This document shows, in pieces, positions 11,236-20,677 of a stretch of 64,000 nucleotides of DNA; the first letter of the stretch is position 1; every line of letters begins with the position of its first letter. Both the position numbers and the translations under genes were made by a program. The notes beneath the pieces were generated by a model. The model saw only the letters and a program-made list of their open reading frames with translations, was not told where the DNA came from and ran no database searches. The stretch spans positions 2,489,761 through 2,553,760 of the forward strand of contig QQBE01000002.1 in NCBI GenBank assembly GCA_011316235.1, read 5' to 3'. The stretch is from Mycothermus thermophilus (Eukaryota; Ascomycota; Sordariomycetes; Sordariales; Chaetomiaceae).

Positions 11236-12311
11236 GTTTGCGATTTTGGGATTCAAAACTCAGATGATGAGGAATCGTACGAGGTAACAAATGGGACTGG
11301 GCTTGTGCAAGGTTTTGATGGGAGGATCAAGTTGGTATTGTTGATGGTGATAGCTTCAAAACGCACGCAATTGCGAGCTTCCTCTCAAGCAGCTTGTCTA
11401 CCGTATAAGTAGCCATCTGATCTGCCTCCTCCGACCGACCAAGTGCCTCAAGACCATACCAGCTCACAGCTTTGATGGCAGCTTCTCAGCTACACGGAGG
11501 GCTTCTTTGTCCACGGTGACATGTTTCACCAACACTAAAATCATCCATGTCCTCTCTGTCAGCGGCGAGGTTGTTGACCTTCTGCCCTCCGAGCATAACG
11601 AGTGCACAAGTTGAAGAGATATGCTGGAGATGTGCGGTGGAGATGTATGCTCAGATGAGAAGGTGTGTGAGCACAAGAATCTACAGTGGTGACCAGCTCG
11701 GCGACTTCTTCGTCTTGGGTCTCTTACTCATGCCTTTGTTTTCTTGTCTATTGATGTTGTCAGGGGAAAGGGTGGTTGCCAGGTGTAGCACTGGCAGACA
11801 GCTGGCAACTCTCATCACTTCAAGGTTGAAGATCAACCAGGATACCCCTGCTTAGATCGGAGATCTGATCCGCTGAATCAGCGGGATCGGCGGCCGGACC
11901 CGCTTAGTCATCGGATTGAGGAAAAGACCCCTGTTCCACCGCTGACTAAGCGGCCTAGTCTCTCGACAACGTCAGATACGAGGGAACCAACAGTTCGGTG
12001 AATTAGATGTTGGATCTGAGTTGAGACATCAATGCGACCACTCAGTTCTTCTCGGTCAACGGGCAAGGAATGCATTGCAGAGCCTCACTGGATGTGGCAC
12101 ACGAAAAGCAAGATGAAACCCGGTTTTTTATTCTCAATTGTGTCATCAATTGTGTCAATCTCAACATAACAGACAGCCATTTCCTAGTAGTAATTAGTGG
12201 AAAAACACGCAGTGAAACAGTGACCGTAGTATCCCGATGCCTGTTCTCTAGAGCAACGCCCTCAGATTATCAAGATGCCATCAAACCCTCCCTCCATGTC
12301 TGTAAATCCCT
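11236..12311. promoter_or_regulatory. Prenyltransferase upstream region with inverted motifs
   Basis: This gene-free interval lies upstream of the prenyltransferase and downstream of the oxidoreductase. At 11870-11884 is a perfect palindrome, CCGCTGAATCAGCGG. At 11900-11914 and 11939-11953 lie two inverted 15-mers, CCG(A/C)TGACTAAGCGG when read in the same direction; their arms CCGCTTAGTC and GACTAAGCGG are exact reverse complements. The TGACTAA core resembles AP-1/Yap1-type bZIP sites, and the CCG/CGG ends resemble Zn2Cys6 half-sites. They sit about 640-720 bp upstream of the prenyltransferase ATG. Binding is inferred. Confidence 0.5.
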
Positions 12312-13409
12312 CTATGGCAGCAGCACGAACCGCTGCTTCTTGGCCTCCTCGGTGTCCCAAACCGATTCAATCTCGCTCAGGCGGGCCGTGAAGATACCTT
12401 CCGGACGCGGGAACTTAGCAATGGCCGCGAGCAGGTCTCCAATCTCGCGCTTGATTTCGTGCTTGCCCCAAGCGCCCATGCCGGACCCGGTGATGAGGAC
12501 GGGCCGGGCGTTGAGGAGACGGGCAGGGATGGGGAGCGTATCCTCGCCCGCCAGGTCGCCGACGTGGATGTACTGCAGGTTCTTTCCCGGGTTCGGCTGG
12601 GCGGAAACGAGGACGCCCACAGCCGTCTTGCCGCCCACAAAGTCAAGGATAATATCGATAGGGCCGACCGACTCGGGAAGGGAGAACGGCTCCTGCAGCA
12701 CGATCCGCTCGTCCAGCCCGTCGACGGCCTGCAGCGTCTCCAGGTTGCGGGACATGCCGATGATGCGGGCAGCTCCCAGTGTGCGAGCCACCGGGATGGC
12801 CAAGCGACCGCTGGTGCTGGTGGCACCGATGACCAGGACGGTAGCTCCCTCGACGCTCCCGGGCAGGGCGCGGGCGCGCAGGGCCATCCAGCTGCTGCCG
12901 ACGGGGTTGACGAGAGTGGCAACAGAGACGGGATCAGCCTCTGGAGTCAGTGGCACCAGGAAGTGGCGCTCAACATTGGCGTACTCGGCAAACAGCTGAG
13001 CCGCATTGGGGAAGACGTAGTACAGCTTGCCGGTGGCCTCATCTTTGACGATGCCGTCAACGGTAGGATCGAACGGCAGCGGCGCGCCGCGGGCCGACGA
13101 GTGCACACCCAGCGCGCGACCGCGCACGACGTTAGGGACGGCAACGGCCACGACCTTAACCCGAACCTGGGAAGGGGACGGCTCGGGGAGGTCGGGATAG
13201 TCGCCGTACTTGGGAGCAGAACCCCATTCGGTGACACGAGCGGCCTTCATGTTGAGAGCTTTGGAGGTGTGGAACGAAGCCTTGGCTTGCTGATTGTGAA
13301 AGACAGATGAGCGAATTGTGAAATTTGTGCTCGATGTCGTGGTGTTGATGATGGATCGAGATGCTGTGCGCAGAGTCTGAGAAAAGGTTGTAGCCAAGAA
13401 ACGATGCAT
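12312..13409 (-). CDS. MDR-type quinone/enone oxidoreductase (TdiC-like)
   Basis: A single exon gives 365 aa from the ATG at 13409. The catalytic part starts at MKAARVTEWG (ATG at 13250, 312 aa). It is a zinc-free medium-chain reductase: a GroES-like half (PEPSPSQVRVKVVAVAVPNV) followed by a Rossmann fold with VLVIGATSTSGRLAIPVAR, then IDIILDFVGGKTAVG. No structural-zinc cysteines are seen. TdiC, its presumed counterpart in the terrequinone pathway, reduces the bis-indolyl quinone before prenylation; that role here is inferred. The longer start adds a Ser/Thr/Arg-rich, acid-free leader ending in ASFHTSKALN, which looks like a mitochondrial presequence. The frame stays open even further, to 13586. 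It lies in line with the prenyltransferase. Confidence 0.8.
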   Translation of the reverse strand: MHRFLATTFSQTLRTASRSIINTTTSSTNFTIRSSVFHNQQAKASFHTSKALNMKAARVTEWGSAPKYGDYPDLPEPSPSQVRVKVVAVAVPNVVRGRALGVHSSARGAPLPFDPTVDGIVKDEATGKLYYVFPNAAQLFAEYANVERHFLVPLTPEADPVSVATLVNPVGSSWMALRARALPGSVEGATVLVIGATSTSGRLAIPVARTLGAARIIGMSRNLETLQAVDGLDERIVLQEPFSLPESVGPIDIILDFVGGKTAVGVLVSAQPNPGKNLQYIHVGDLAGEDTLPIPARLLNARPVLITGSGMGAWGKHEIKREIGDLLAAIAKFPRPEGIFTARLSEIESVWDTEEAKKQRFVLLP

Positions 13410-16291
13410 CTTGGGGGTGCCGCAAGTCGACCGGGCTTTAATGGGCGTTGAACGGAGGGGAGGGGGAAGATGATGGAAAGCAGGAATTGCGTAGAGCTGA
13501 CGAATTGGGGGGATGGATGACGAAGCACAGAGGGAAGTAAGAGGAAGTTGTGAAGTTGGGATGACGAAGATGTGAACGGAGAACAAAAGTGGAATGAAAC
13601 CAACAGTCCAGCCTCTGCCTGTTCCGGGTTATATTGCAGACGTATTCCGCGCGTGTGCCGAGTCCTCACTGGCTACAACATGGCTGGATCCGCAACGCAG
13701 CTCCAAACGCCTGGAGTCTCTCCTCGTTAACTCTCCGTCTCACTCACGGAAGCCATTCGATCCTTTCATAAGCCGAATCCATCAATATGCTTTGTTTGTC
13801 TGACTGCTTGACTGCTGCGGAAAGCTTCCTGAAGGCGGGGCAGACTCCAGCTCGGCCCCAAGCCGAGAGAGGGGAAAACGTGGAAGCGTCCATGGCGTGC
13901 CTGGCAGGGCGAACGTCAACCCCTGGTCTTTCTCCACAGAACATCCTTGTCGCCGTTTGATTGTCTGACAGGGGTGAATCCAAATTGTTCTTCAGCTCAC
14001 ACCCGTCTACCCCACTCTCCTTGGACTCACCCCCGGCCCCCTCCATCTCGGGCGCCAAGACCGTGACCCGATCGAGCTTGTTCATGTTTGTCTTAGCACC
14101 TGTACTGTTGCGACTGCTTAGCGTTGAACTCGACTTCATCCGCAGATCTCCGTCCTCTGGAAGCAAGATGGGGGACACGGCAGACGAGAGATGCCGCCAT
14201 GGCTTGGTATGGGCTGATGGCGGCAGTAGCCACACCTAAATTGCCAGAGATCGCCGACTTTACCTCAGTCAAGCTCCATTGACGCTCCAATCGGAGTTTT
14301 CCTCGGGCGAAGTGGCTTGGTCTCCTGGCTTGTTCCCCTGAGCAATATGCCAGAAGCGGCAGATGTTGTGTGCCCGTGCCTTAGTGTATTCTACGGAGTA
14401 CTCGCTAACTGCCTTCACAGTTGTGTTCTGCCTTGCCTTGTATGTACAGCCATTCTATTCTCGGCGGCTCTCCTTCAAGAGGTGTTTGTTGTTGGTCGAT
14501 TTACCTGCTCAGGAAGTCCCGCAGGTCGCATTACTCGTATCCCGTTTTCAGGCAATGGTGTTGACACCATAATGGCCATGTCACCCACAGCGATGTCCTT
14601 GTCCTGTTGTCATACCTTAGCCACGAGGTTCCAAATGTGGAAAATTATTTGCTCAACTAGGCCACGATCAGGCCCGGAACTTTGGGCTCGCACCCGTCGG
14701 GCCTGCTCGGGATCCGCTGGCTTGGTAATAGGTCTTCTATGAGTTGCACAAAACTACAACGCAGCCAGATCCTACAGCGCTGAGGCTAGTCATATGTCAT
14801 CGGACCTATTGTTTCAGGTTCAATCTCAGTACCAATGTGGAAAATGTCAGTGCAAAAATGGTCTTGATTGATTCAGTCTGATCATCATGGCACTGCCATT
14901 CGGAGCACAACAGACCAGCCTCAACGAAATTAGCTTGGCTATTCATTATTCCTGGGTTCCTTGATCCCGCCCTCATTCCGTATGAATTACTCCCCGCAAT
15001 GCTCGTTCACAATAGGCATTCATCCCGATGTATTACCTCGACACAGCCTGTCCCCGAGTCATTCACGCCGAGCCGCTTTCACGCTAGCCCTACGTGCCCC
15101 CCACTCTTCCGTGCTATCCGTGCCGCCACCTCTTCATCCCATCTCGGCGGTTGCCGTTGTCTCCTATCTATCTTGAGAATCGTCTCCATTTTGCTTCCCG
15201 TCGTGGACTCCGCTGGACAAGCCTCCGGTTCCAACCTAGAATCCTCACCGAACCACCGTTTACCCTTCATCAACTTGTACTCTTCCTGGACGTACTCCAT
15301 CAAGCCGTTGCCGCCGTTGCTTGCGGCTCCATCCCGGAGTAAGCGCCGCCTTGGCCACCTGGTTCAACGTCCTTGCATTTCTTTGTTTACGAGCATCCAG
15401 GCACCGGGTATCCAATCTCCGTGTTCTGCCTTCATGGTGGATATGGCGTCAACCCGTTGATTCAAGAGCACCTTCCTGGAGCTAGCCAGTCATCTGCCGC
15501 GTCCATGACTCGTCGTTTCGACCCTCACCACCAATCCTGTCATTTCCTTCTCTGTCACCATCTTGATTCTCAACCCCCTCCACCCGGAATGTGACCACAC
15601 AATCCAGAAATTTGATCCTGCAAGACCATAAGCATGCATGGATGTGGATGTGATCGACGGCTTCCAGAAGCACTCAGAGATCCCGGATGATAACCGTTGT
15701 ATGGCGTTTTGTCCTCTCATGTCTTGATCACCATGGCAATACTACGTCCAAGTCCTAACGACTCGACAATGAGTCCATCACATGGGCTGAGAAACGGGGC
15801 GAGGCGCAGCTAGCTGGTGTCAGGGTAGTGCTGGCCAAGGCACCATCACATCATCGGGATACCGTTCATACACCTCGTGCCTGGTTCGATAATCCAGTCC
15901 ATCATCCGGGCCTGAACATCCGGATGTTGGAAGCACAAAGCTATGAGCATATATAATACTTCTTTGTACATTGACCGAGGATAATATCTCGTCCAAGTCG
16001 TGATATGGTTGCAGGGTTCCCTGGAGCTTCGGTGAGTCTTTCAGAATAAAGGCTCCGGTCACTCGCCGTCGACTCTCATTTTTTTCTTTTCATCTCAAAC
16101 ACCCCCTCTGAACTCTCCACTCTTGATTCTGTTTCTCCCCTGTCTCGCCTCGTCTCTCCTTCCCGAATCACTTAGAAACCACGAAAGGGACGCGCAAGCT
16201 CTCCACGTCTCCATCTTGCGGACCGACGCAGGTACCCATCAAACCTCTCGCTTCGTCTCACTTGCTTCATTCATACCTCAATACCGCCATC
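13410..16291. other. Intergenic stretch before aminotransferase
   Basis: This 2.9-kb stretch separates the divergent oxidoreductase and aminotransferase genes. Several 100-160-codon frames exist (for example 13744-14235 on the minus strand) but they have low-complexity composition, no motif and no splice partners. A TATATAA sequence at 15951-15957 lies about 340 bp before the aminotransferase ATG and may be its core promoter, followed by a pyrimidine-rich leader. Confidence 0.4.
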
Positions 16292-17869
16292 ATGGGTTCT
16301 ATGTCGTGCGAGCCTGAGGGTTTCGTCTTCGACCCCGAGCCCCTGTTCTCACGCCGCGTCCAGCGTTGGGAGCCAGGTGCTAGTACGTATAATCCTCGTC
16401 AACTATTAGTGGAGATGCGTCGTGGATGCTAACGTGGACTGTAGTCCGCAGCCTCCTGCCTCTCGAGGCTATCCCGGGCATGATCTCCTTGGTGGCTGGT
16501 GAGTTCTTTGGATTTTTTAAGGTTGAATATTATGCACTTGTATTGACAAAGTTCAGGAAAACCCAACCCGGCTACCTTCCCTTTTGCCAAGGTTTCCATC
16601 ACCCTAAACGATGAGAAGACGCTCGTTCTTGACGATGCCGTCCTGAGCGAGGCTCTTCAGTATGGTTTGCCAGCGGGCCATCCAGGGTTGCTGAAGTGGT
16701 TTGAGGGCCTCCAGCAAGCTGTGCACGGCATTGATCGGTCTGGCAACTGGATGTGCTGCGTTGGCAACGGCAGCCAGGAGCTCATCCACAAAGCCTTCCA
16801 GGTGTTCACTGATCCGGGAGATGCGGTCCTCCTCGAAACGTGAGTTTTCAGTTCATTCATGCAATGAACCGATTCAAGTTTTGCTAACCATCGAGACAGT
16901 CCGGCTTATCCGGGTGTTTCCGCTTTCCTTCGTGCCGACGGCATGGAGTTGGTTGAGGTGGGATCTGGCCGTGACGGCATCGACGCACGCGATCTGGAGC
17001 GTGTGTTGGAGTGCTGGCCGATGGACCGTCCTCTGCCTAAGGTCCTCTACACAGTCCCAACGGGCTCCAACCCAACCGGCCGGACCTGCACCGAGGCCAA
17101 CAAGGCCCGTGTTCTGCGTCTCGCCAAGCGGTACAATTTCATGATCTTTGAGGACGACGCCTACTACTTCCTCAATTTTGAGGAGGACCCGTCCAAGCGT
17201 GCTCGCAGCTATCTGGCTCTGGAGCAGGAGGTTAACGGCGAGACGGGCCGCGTCATGCGCTTCGACTCGCTCAGTAAGATCGTCAGCTCCGGGATGCGTC
17301 TTGGCATCCTGACGGGCCCTGTCTCGGCCGTGCAAAAGGTGGTCAAGATCACGGAGAACATCAACCTCCAACCCTCCTCCACCACCCAAGTCCTCGCCCT
17401 GGCGCTGTTCCGCCACTGGGGCTACTCTGGCTTCCTCGAGCACTGCGCCAAGGCGGCCGACTTTTACCGAGCCAAGCGCGACGCCTTTGCGGCGGCGGCC
17501 GAGAAGTACCTCCAAGGGCGCGCCACCTGGGAAGCGCCCGCGGCTGGCATGTTCTTCTGGCTCAAGCTGATTCTGCCGCCCGGTTACGATAGCTTCGAGC
17601 TGCTCAGCAAGAAGGGGATTGAGCAGCGCATCCTGGCGATCCCGGGCATGGCGTTCCTCCCCAACATGCGCGCGGCCTGCGAGCTGCGCGCCAGCTACAG
17701 TCTTGTGAGCGAGGCGGACATGGAAGAGGCCTGCCGCCGCATCGCGCGTCTCGTGGATGAGGCGTGGCTTGAGGATTTCCTTGAGCATGCGAAGACCATG
17801 GCCCGCCATAAGCAGGCGGTGCTGATGCAGCAGCAGCAGCGGAAGACGGTGGATGCGATCATGGACTAA
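16292..17869 (+). CDS. PLP aminotransferase, class I (TdiD/Aro8-like)
   Basis: Exons are 16292..16382, 16445..16498, 16557..16839 and 16900..17869, 465 aa. Each junction keeps the frame: EPGA-IRSLLPLEAIPG, LVAG-GKPNPATFPF, LLET-PAYPGVSAF. Fold-type I aminotransferase signatures are LQYGLPAGHPGL, GNGSQELIHKAF, YTVPTGSNPTGRT, FEDDAYYFLNF and the Schiff-base lysine in DSLSKIVSSG (K269), with GMRLG after it. It belongs to the aromatic aminotransferase branch. Beside the A-T-TE synthetase it most likely converts L-tryptophan to indole-3-pyruvate, as TdiD does; aromatic substrates such as phenylalanine or tyrosine cannot be excluded. The C-terminus has a run of four glutamines. The next gene downstream, transcribed the same way, is the synthetase. 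Confidence 0.93.
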
Positions 17870-20677
17870 TGGGAGACAGAAAAAGGGGTGTGGTAGCTGA
17901 GATTGGGCTGAATTGGTTTGCTTCATGTGGGTGGATTTGCTTTTTCCAGTTTGGTGATTATTATTTGGTGTTAAGGAGCTTCACAGGTTTCTCGTATTTC
18001 TACGCACTCTGTAAGACTGCTAGACGCAAACACTTTGAAATTCTCGACATACAGACATACATACAACAGATTCCTCTCTATAAGCTCTCAACACTACCAA
18101 ATAGCACAGTTTTGATTTTGGAAACGTCTGTAGTAACAGGTCTGTTGTTGCATTTTCAAAGACTTTGCAACTGTCTCTTGTTTGGGATCGAATAAGCAAA
18201 ACTGCCGTTCGACGGAACACCCGCCTGTGGTGCTCCTCCCGATTTAACCTGCCCGTATCCGCGGCCGCATCGTCGATCTCTGCGTTCGAATCCCGCCCTC
18301 CTGCATTAGCGTCAACACCACCGAGATTTCTACAAGACAATTTTCGCGTGAGATCTGTAGCCAAGACTGAGTCCGCCCGTAATCACTCTATTTTGGTGTG
18401 GATTTGACAAGATGGCGTGATCTTGGCTTAGATTCCCCCACGTTCCGACGAGTTAGCTGTAGATGGACGCTCGACGTTGGGGTTACACCCAAGCCGTTTC
18501 GGCGACTTGTCGCACTCGCTTACAATGTTGTACCCCAACACCACGCGCGTGGAGGTAGTTACCACTAGGTATTAGGAATCGGATGAGGGGGCGCGGAGAG
18601 AAAGGAGGGGGGTGTATTTTCTTCCCGTGGTGGAGGGTGAACGCAACCACGGAACGCGGGGGGAGAACCAGACAACCCCCAAAACGCCGATGACAAGGGG
18701 GGTTGGATTGAACGGTTGACAACCCTATCTACGCAGAGGCTGATCGGAAAAAGCTTAATTGACTTGGCGGGGGCCGGAGAAATGCTCGTCCTGGTCAACC
18801 AGGAACCTCTTTGGCTTGGCTTTGTCGTTGCTACCGAACATTGTGTTCACTCCCCCTGGCACGGGTCGGAGAGCAGTTGAGCTGCGCCCCTTGATTGCCT
18901 GCCGGGGGCGGAGTTTCCAAAGAGCTTCGATGGATGAAGAAGAACGCTTCGAAAAGGAGCACAGCGTCCTGCTTCCCCTGACCGAAGCTCTTGCTGTGCT
19001 TTGTTACACGCTTCGATCTGACACCTGGTCCTGCAGTCCCCGGAACGCCGGCCCAAGAGGGACACCAGTGCTAAGGCCAATTGTCTCAGTCAGGCAACAG
19101 AAACACGCAGTAATATACAACCCAGATTCCAAATCTACTTAGAGTTCGCTCTGCTTTCTCGATTAGTTGTTTTCTTTGAGTAATTCAATTAGTCTCCGGC
19201 TATAGTAGTTGAATCTCTCTTCTGAATTGACCATGTCTTTGGTTTGGCTGAAACGACCCAGAAGGCTCCGAAGCCTCCGAAGCGATGGCTGAACCATGGT
19301 CCGGATCAATGTCGTCGGATGGCGATCGTCGTTTTTGTTTACTCGTTTGAGTTTGCCTTACCTCCCGTGTCCGCTCCGCACGCCAAGTAAGCATCCGTTG
19401 GAACACCGGCCGCGGTCAGCCCGCCCTTGACCCGAGTGACATGAGGCGAATGCAACGGCGATCATCTCAAGGTTAGACCCGGTCAAACGTGGGCTCAGCC
19501 TAACGCCTAGAATCCATTACCAACCTTGCGGGACTGGGTGCAACGCTGTATAGTAGATTGATGCCTCCAAACGGATACGGAGTGCGTTCAGACGGGAGTT
19601 CCCAGACTGAGGGATGGATCTCGGCCGGCATGGCTCGGACTCCGCATAATATCCACAATGACAGCTTCCGTCCCTCGCCGTCTGAGTGCACCGCAGGCAG
19701 GCCCCACGGCTCGCATGGCACGTTGTCAACTGTCGCCTTGTATGGACTCCTCCGTAGGCGCGCCTGTCAAAAAAGAGGTCACAAGCGGCCTTCACTGCGA
19801 CCTGCAGCATGCCAGGCGCTTGGTGGACTCCGGTCAGTAAGTCTTCTAGCTGCGCTGCCACCGTCTCCCGTGATGTATACTGCGCTCAGGAATGTAACAC
19901 GAGCGGTTCGACAGCACGTCCTTATCCACACACCGGCAGCCGCCCGCGTCAGTCTGACAGGTGTCTGAGGCCATGATGCTGTGTATTGTACATCTTGCGC
20001 CTCCTCGTCCAATCTAATGCCCGTCAGACGGCCCTGTGCATTATCCCGACTCACATCTTGCCTGTGCAAGGCTCGATGCACGTCGGAGCACAACTCAGAG
20101 TCCTATGCATGTCCTTTGCTGACTCGGATGCTCGGCGTGCCGTTGAACGAACGGCCTAGGCTGGGGGCTGGGCACGTCAAACCTCCGAACCATAGACAGA
20201 ATCACTAACTGGGTAAACACCATACAGACAAGATGGAACTCGAGTCAGATAGGAATGCCTGGATACTACTCTACGCCTGGAACATCCTGACGGTTGAGCA
20301 GCTAAGCAACCGTTCGGAGACCAGAAGTCGGAGATCTAGGGAGGCTGTGTGTGAACCACCATGGTTCAGATGGTTCAAGGTAGCCGAATGGTGTGTAAGT
20401 CTCAATGGGATATAGTCTCATCGTTGAGTTCCTAGGTGAGGAGATAGCCACAACATCTCGAAGTTAAAAAGGCCCGTCCCATCCCTTGTTGTCGACGAGA
20501 AAGAACCATCACCATCACCATCCTCACTCACCTCCAAGAGTCGAACCTCAAAACCGCACTGGGTTCCTGACTACCCGACTTCGACCGCCCTTGTAAACAC
20601 TCCTTTCGTTGACTTTAGCCTTTGCCTGAATTGCCAACTTCAGTTAACTTTCACACTTTCGCTCAACACCGGTCACC
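17870..20677. other. Intergenic stretch before the synthetase
   Basis: These 2.8 kb carry no supported gene. Both strands show many small frames without motifs. The last 200 bp before 20678 are pyrimidine- and CCATCA-rich, as in leaders of highly expressed fungal genes. A GTTCGAATCC word near 18284 resembles a tRNA B-box, but no matching T-stem or A-box is present. Confidence 0.4.

Noticed and set aside
13744..14235. A 163-codon minus-strand frame between oxidoreductase and aminotransferase.
   Set aside because: Low-complexity composition, no motif and no clear promoter or splice context.
18275..18305. A tRNA B-box-like word GTTCGAATCC.
   Set aside because: The flanks do not pair into a T-stem and no A-box or acceptor stem is found on either strand.
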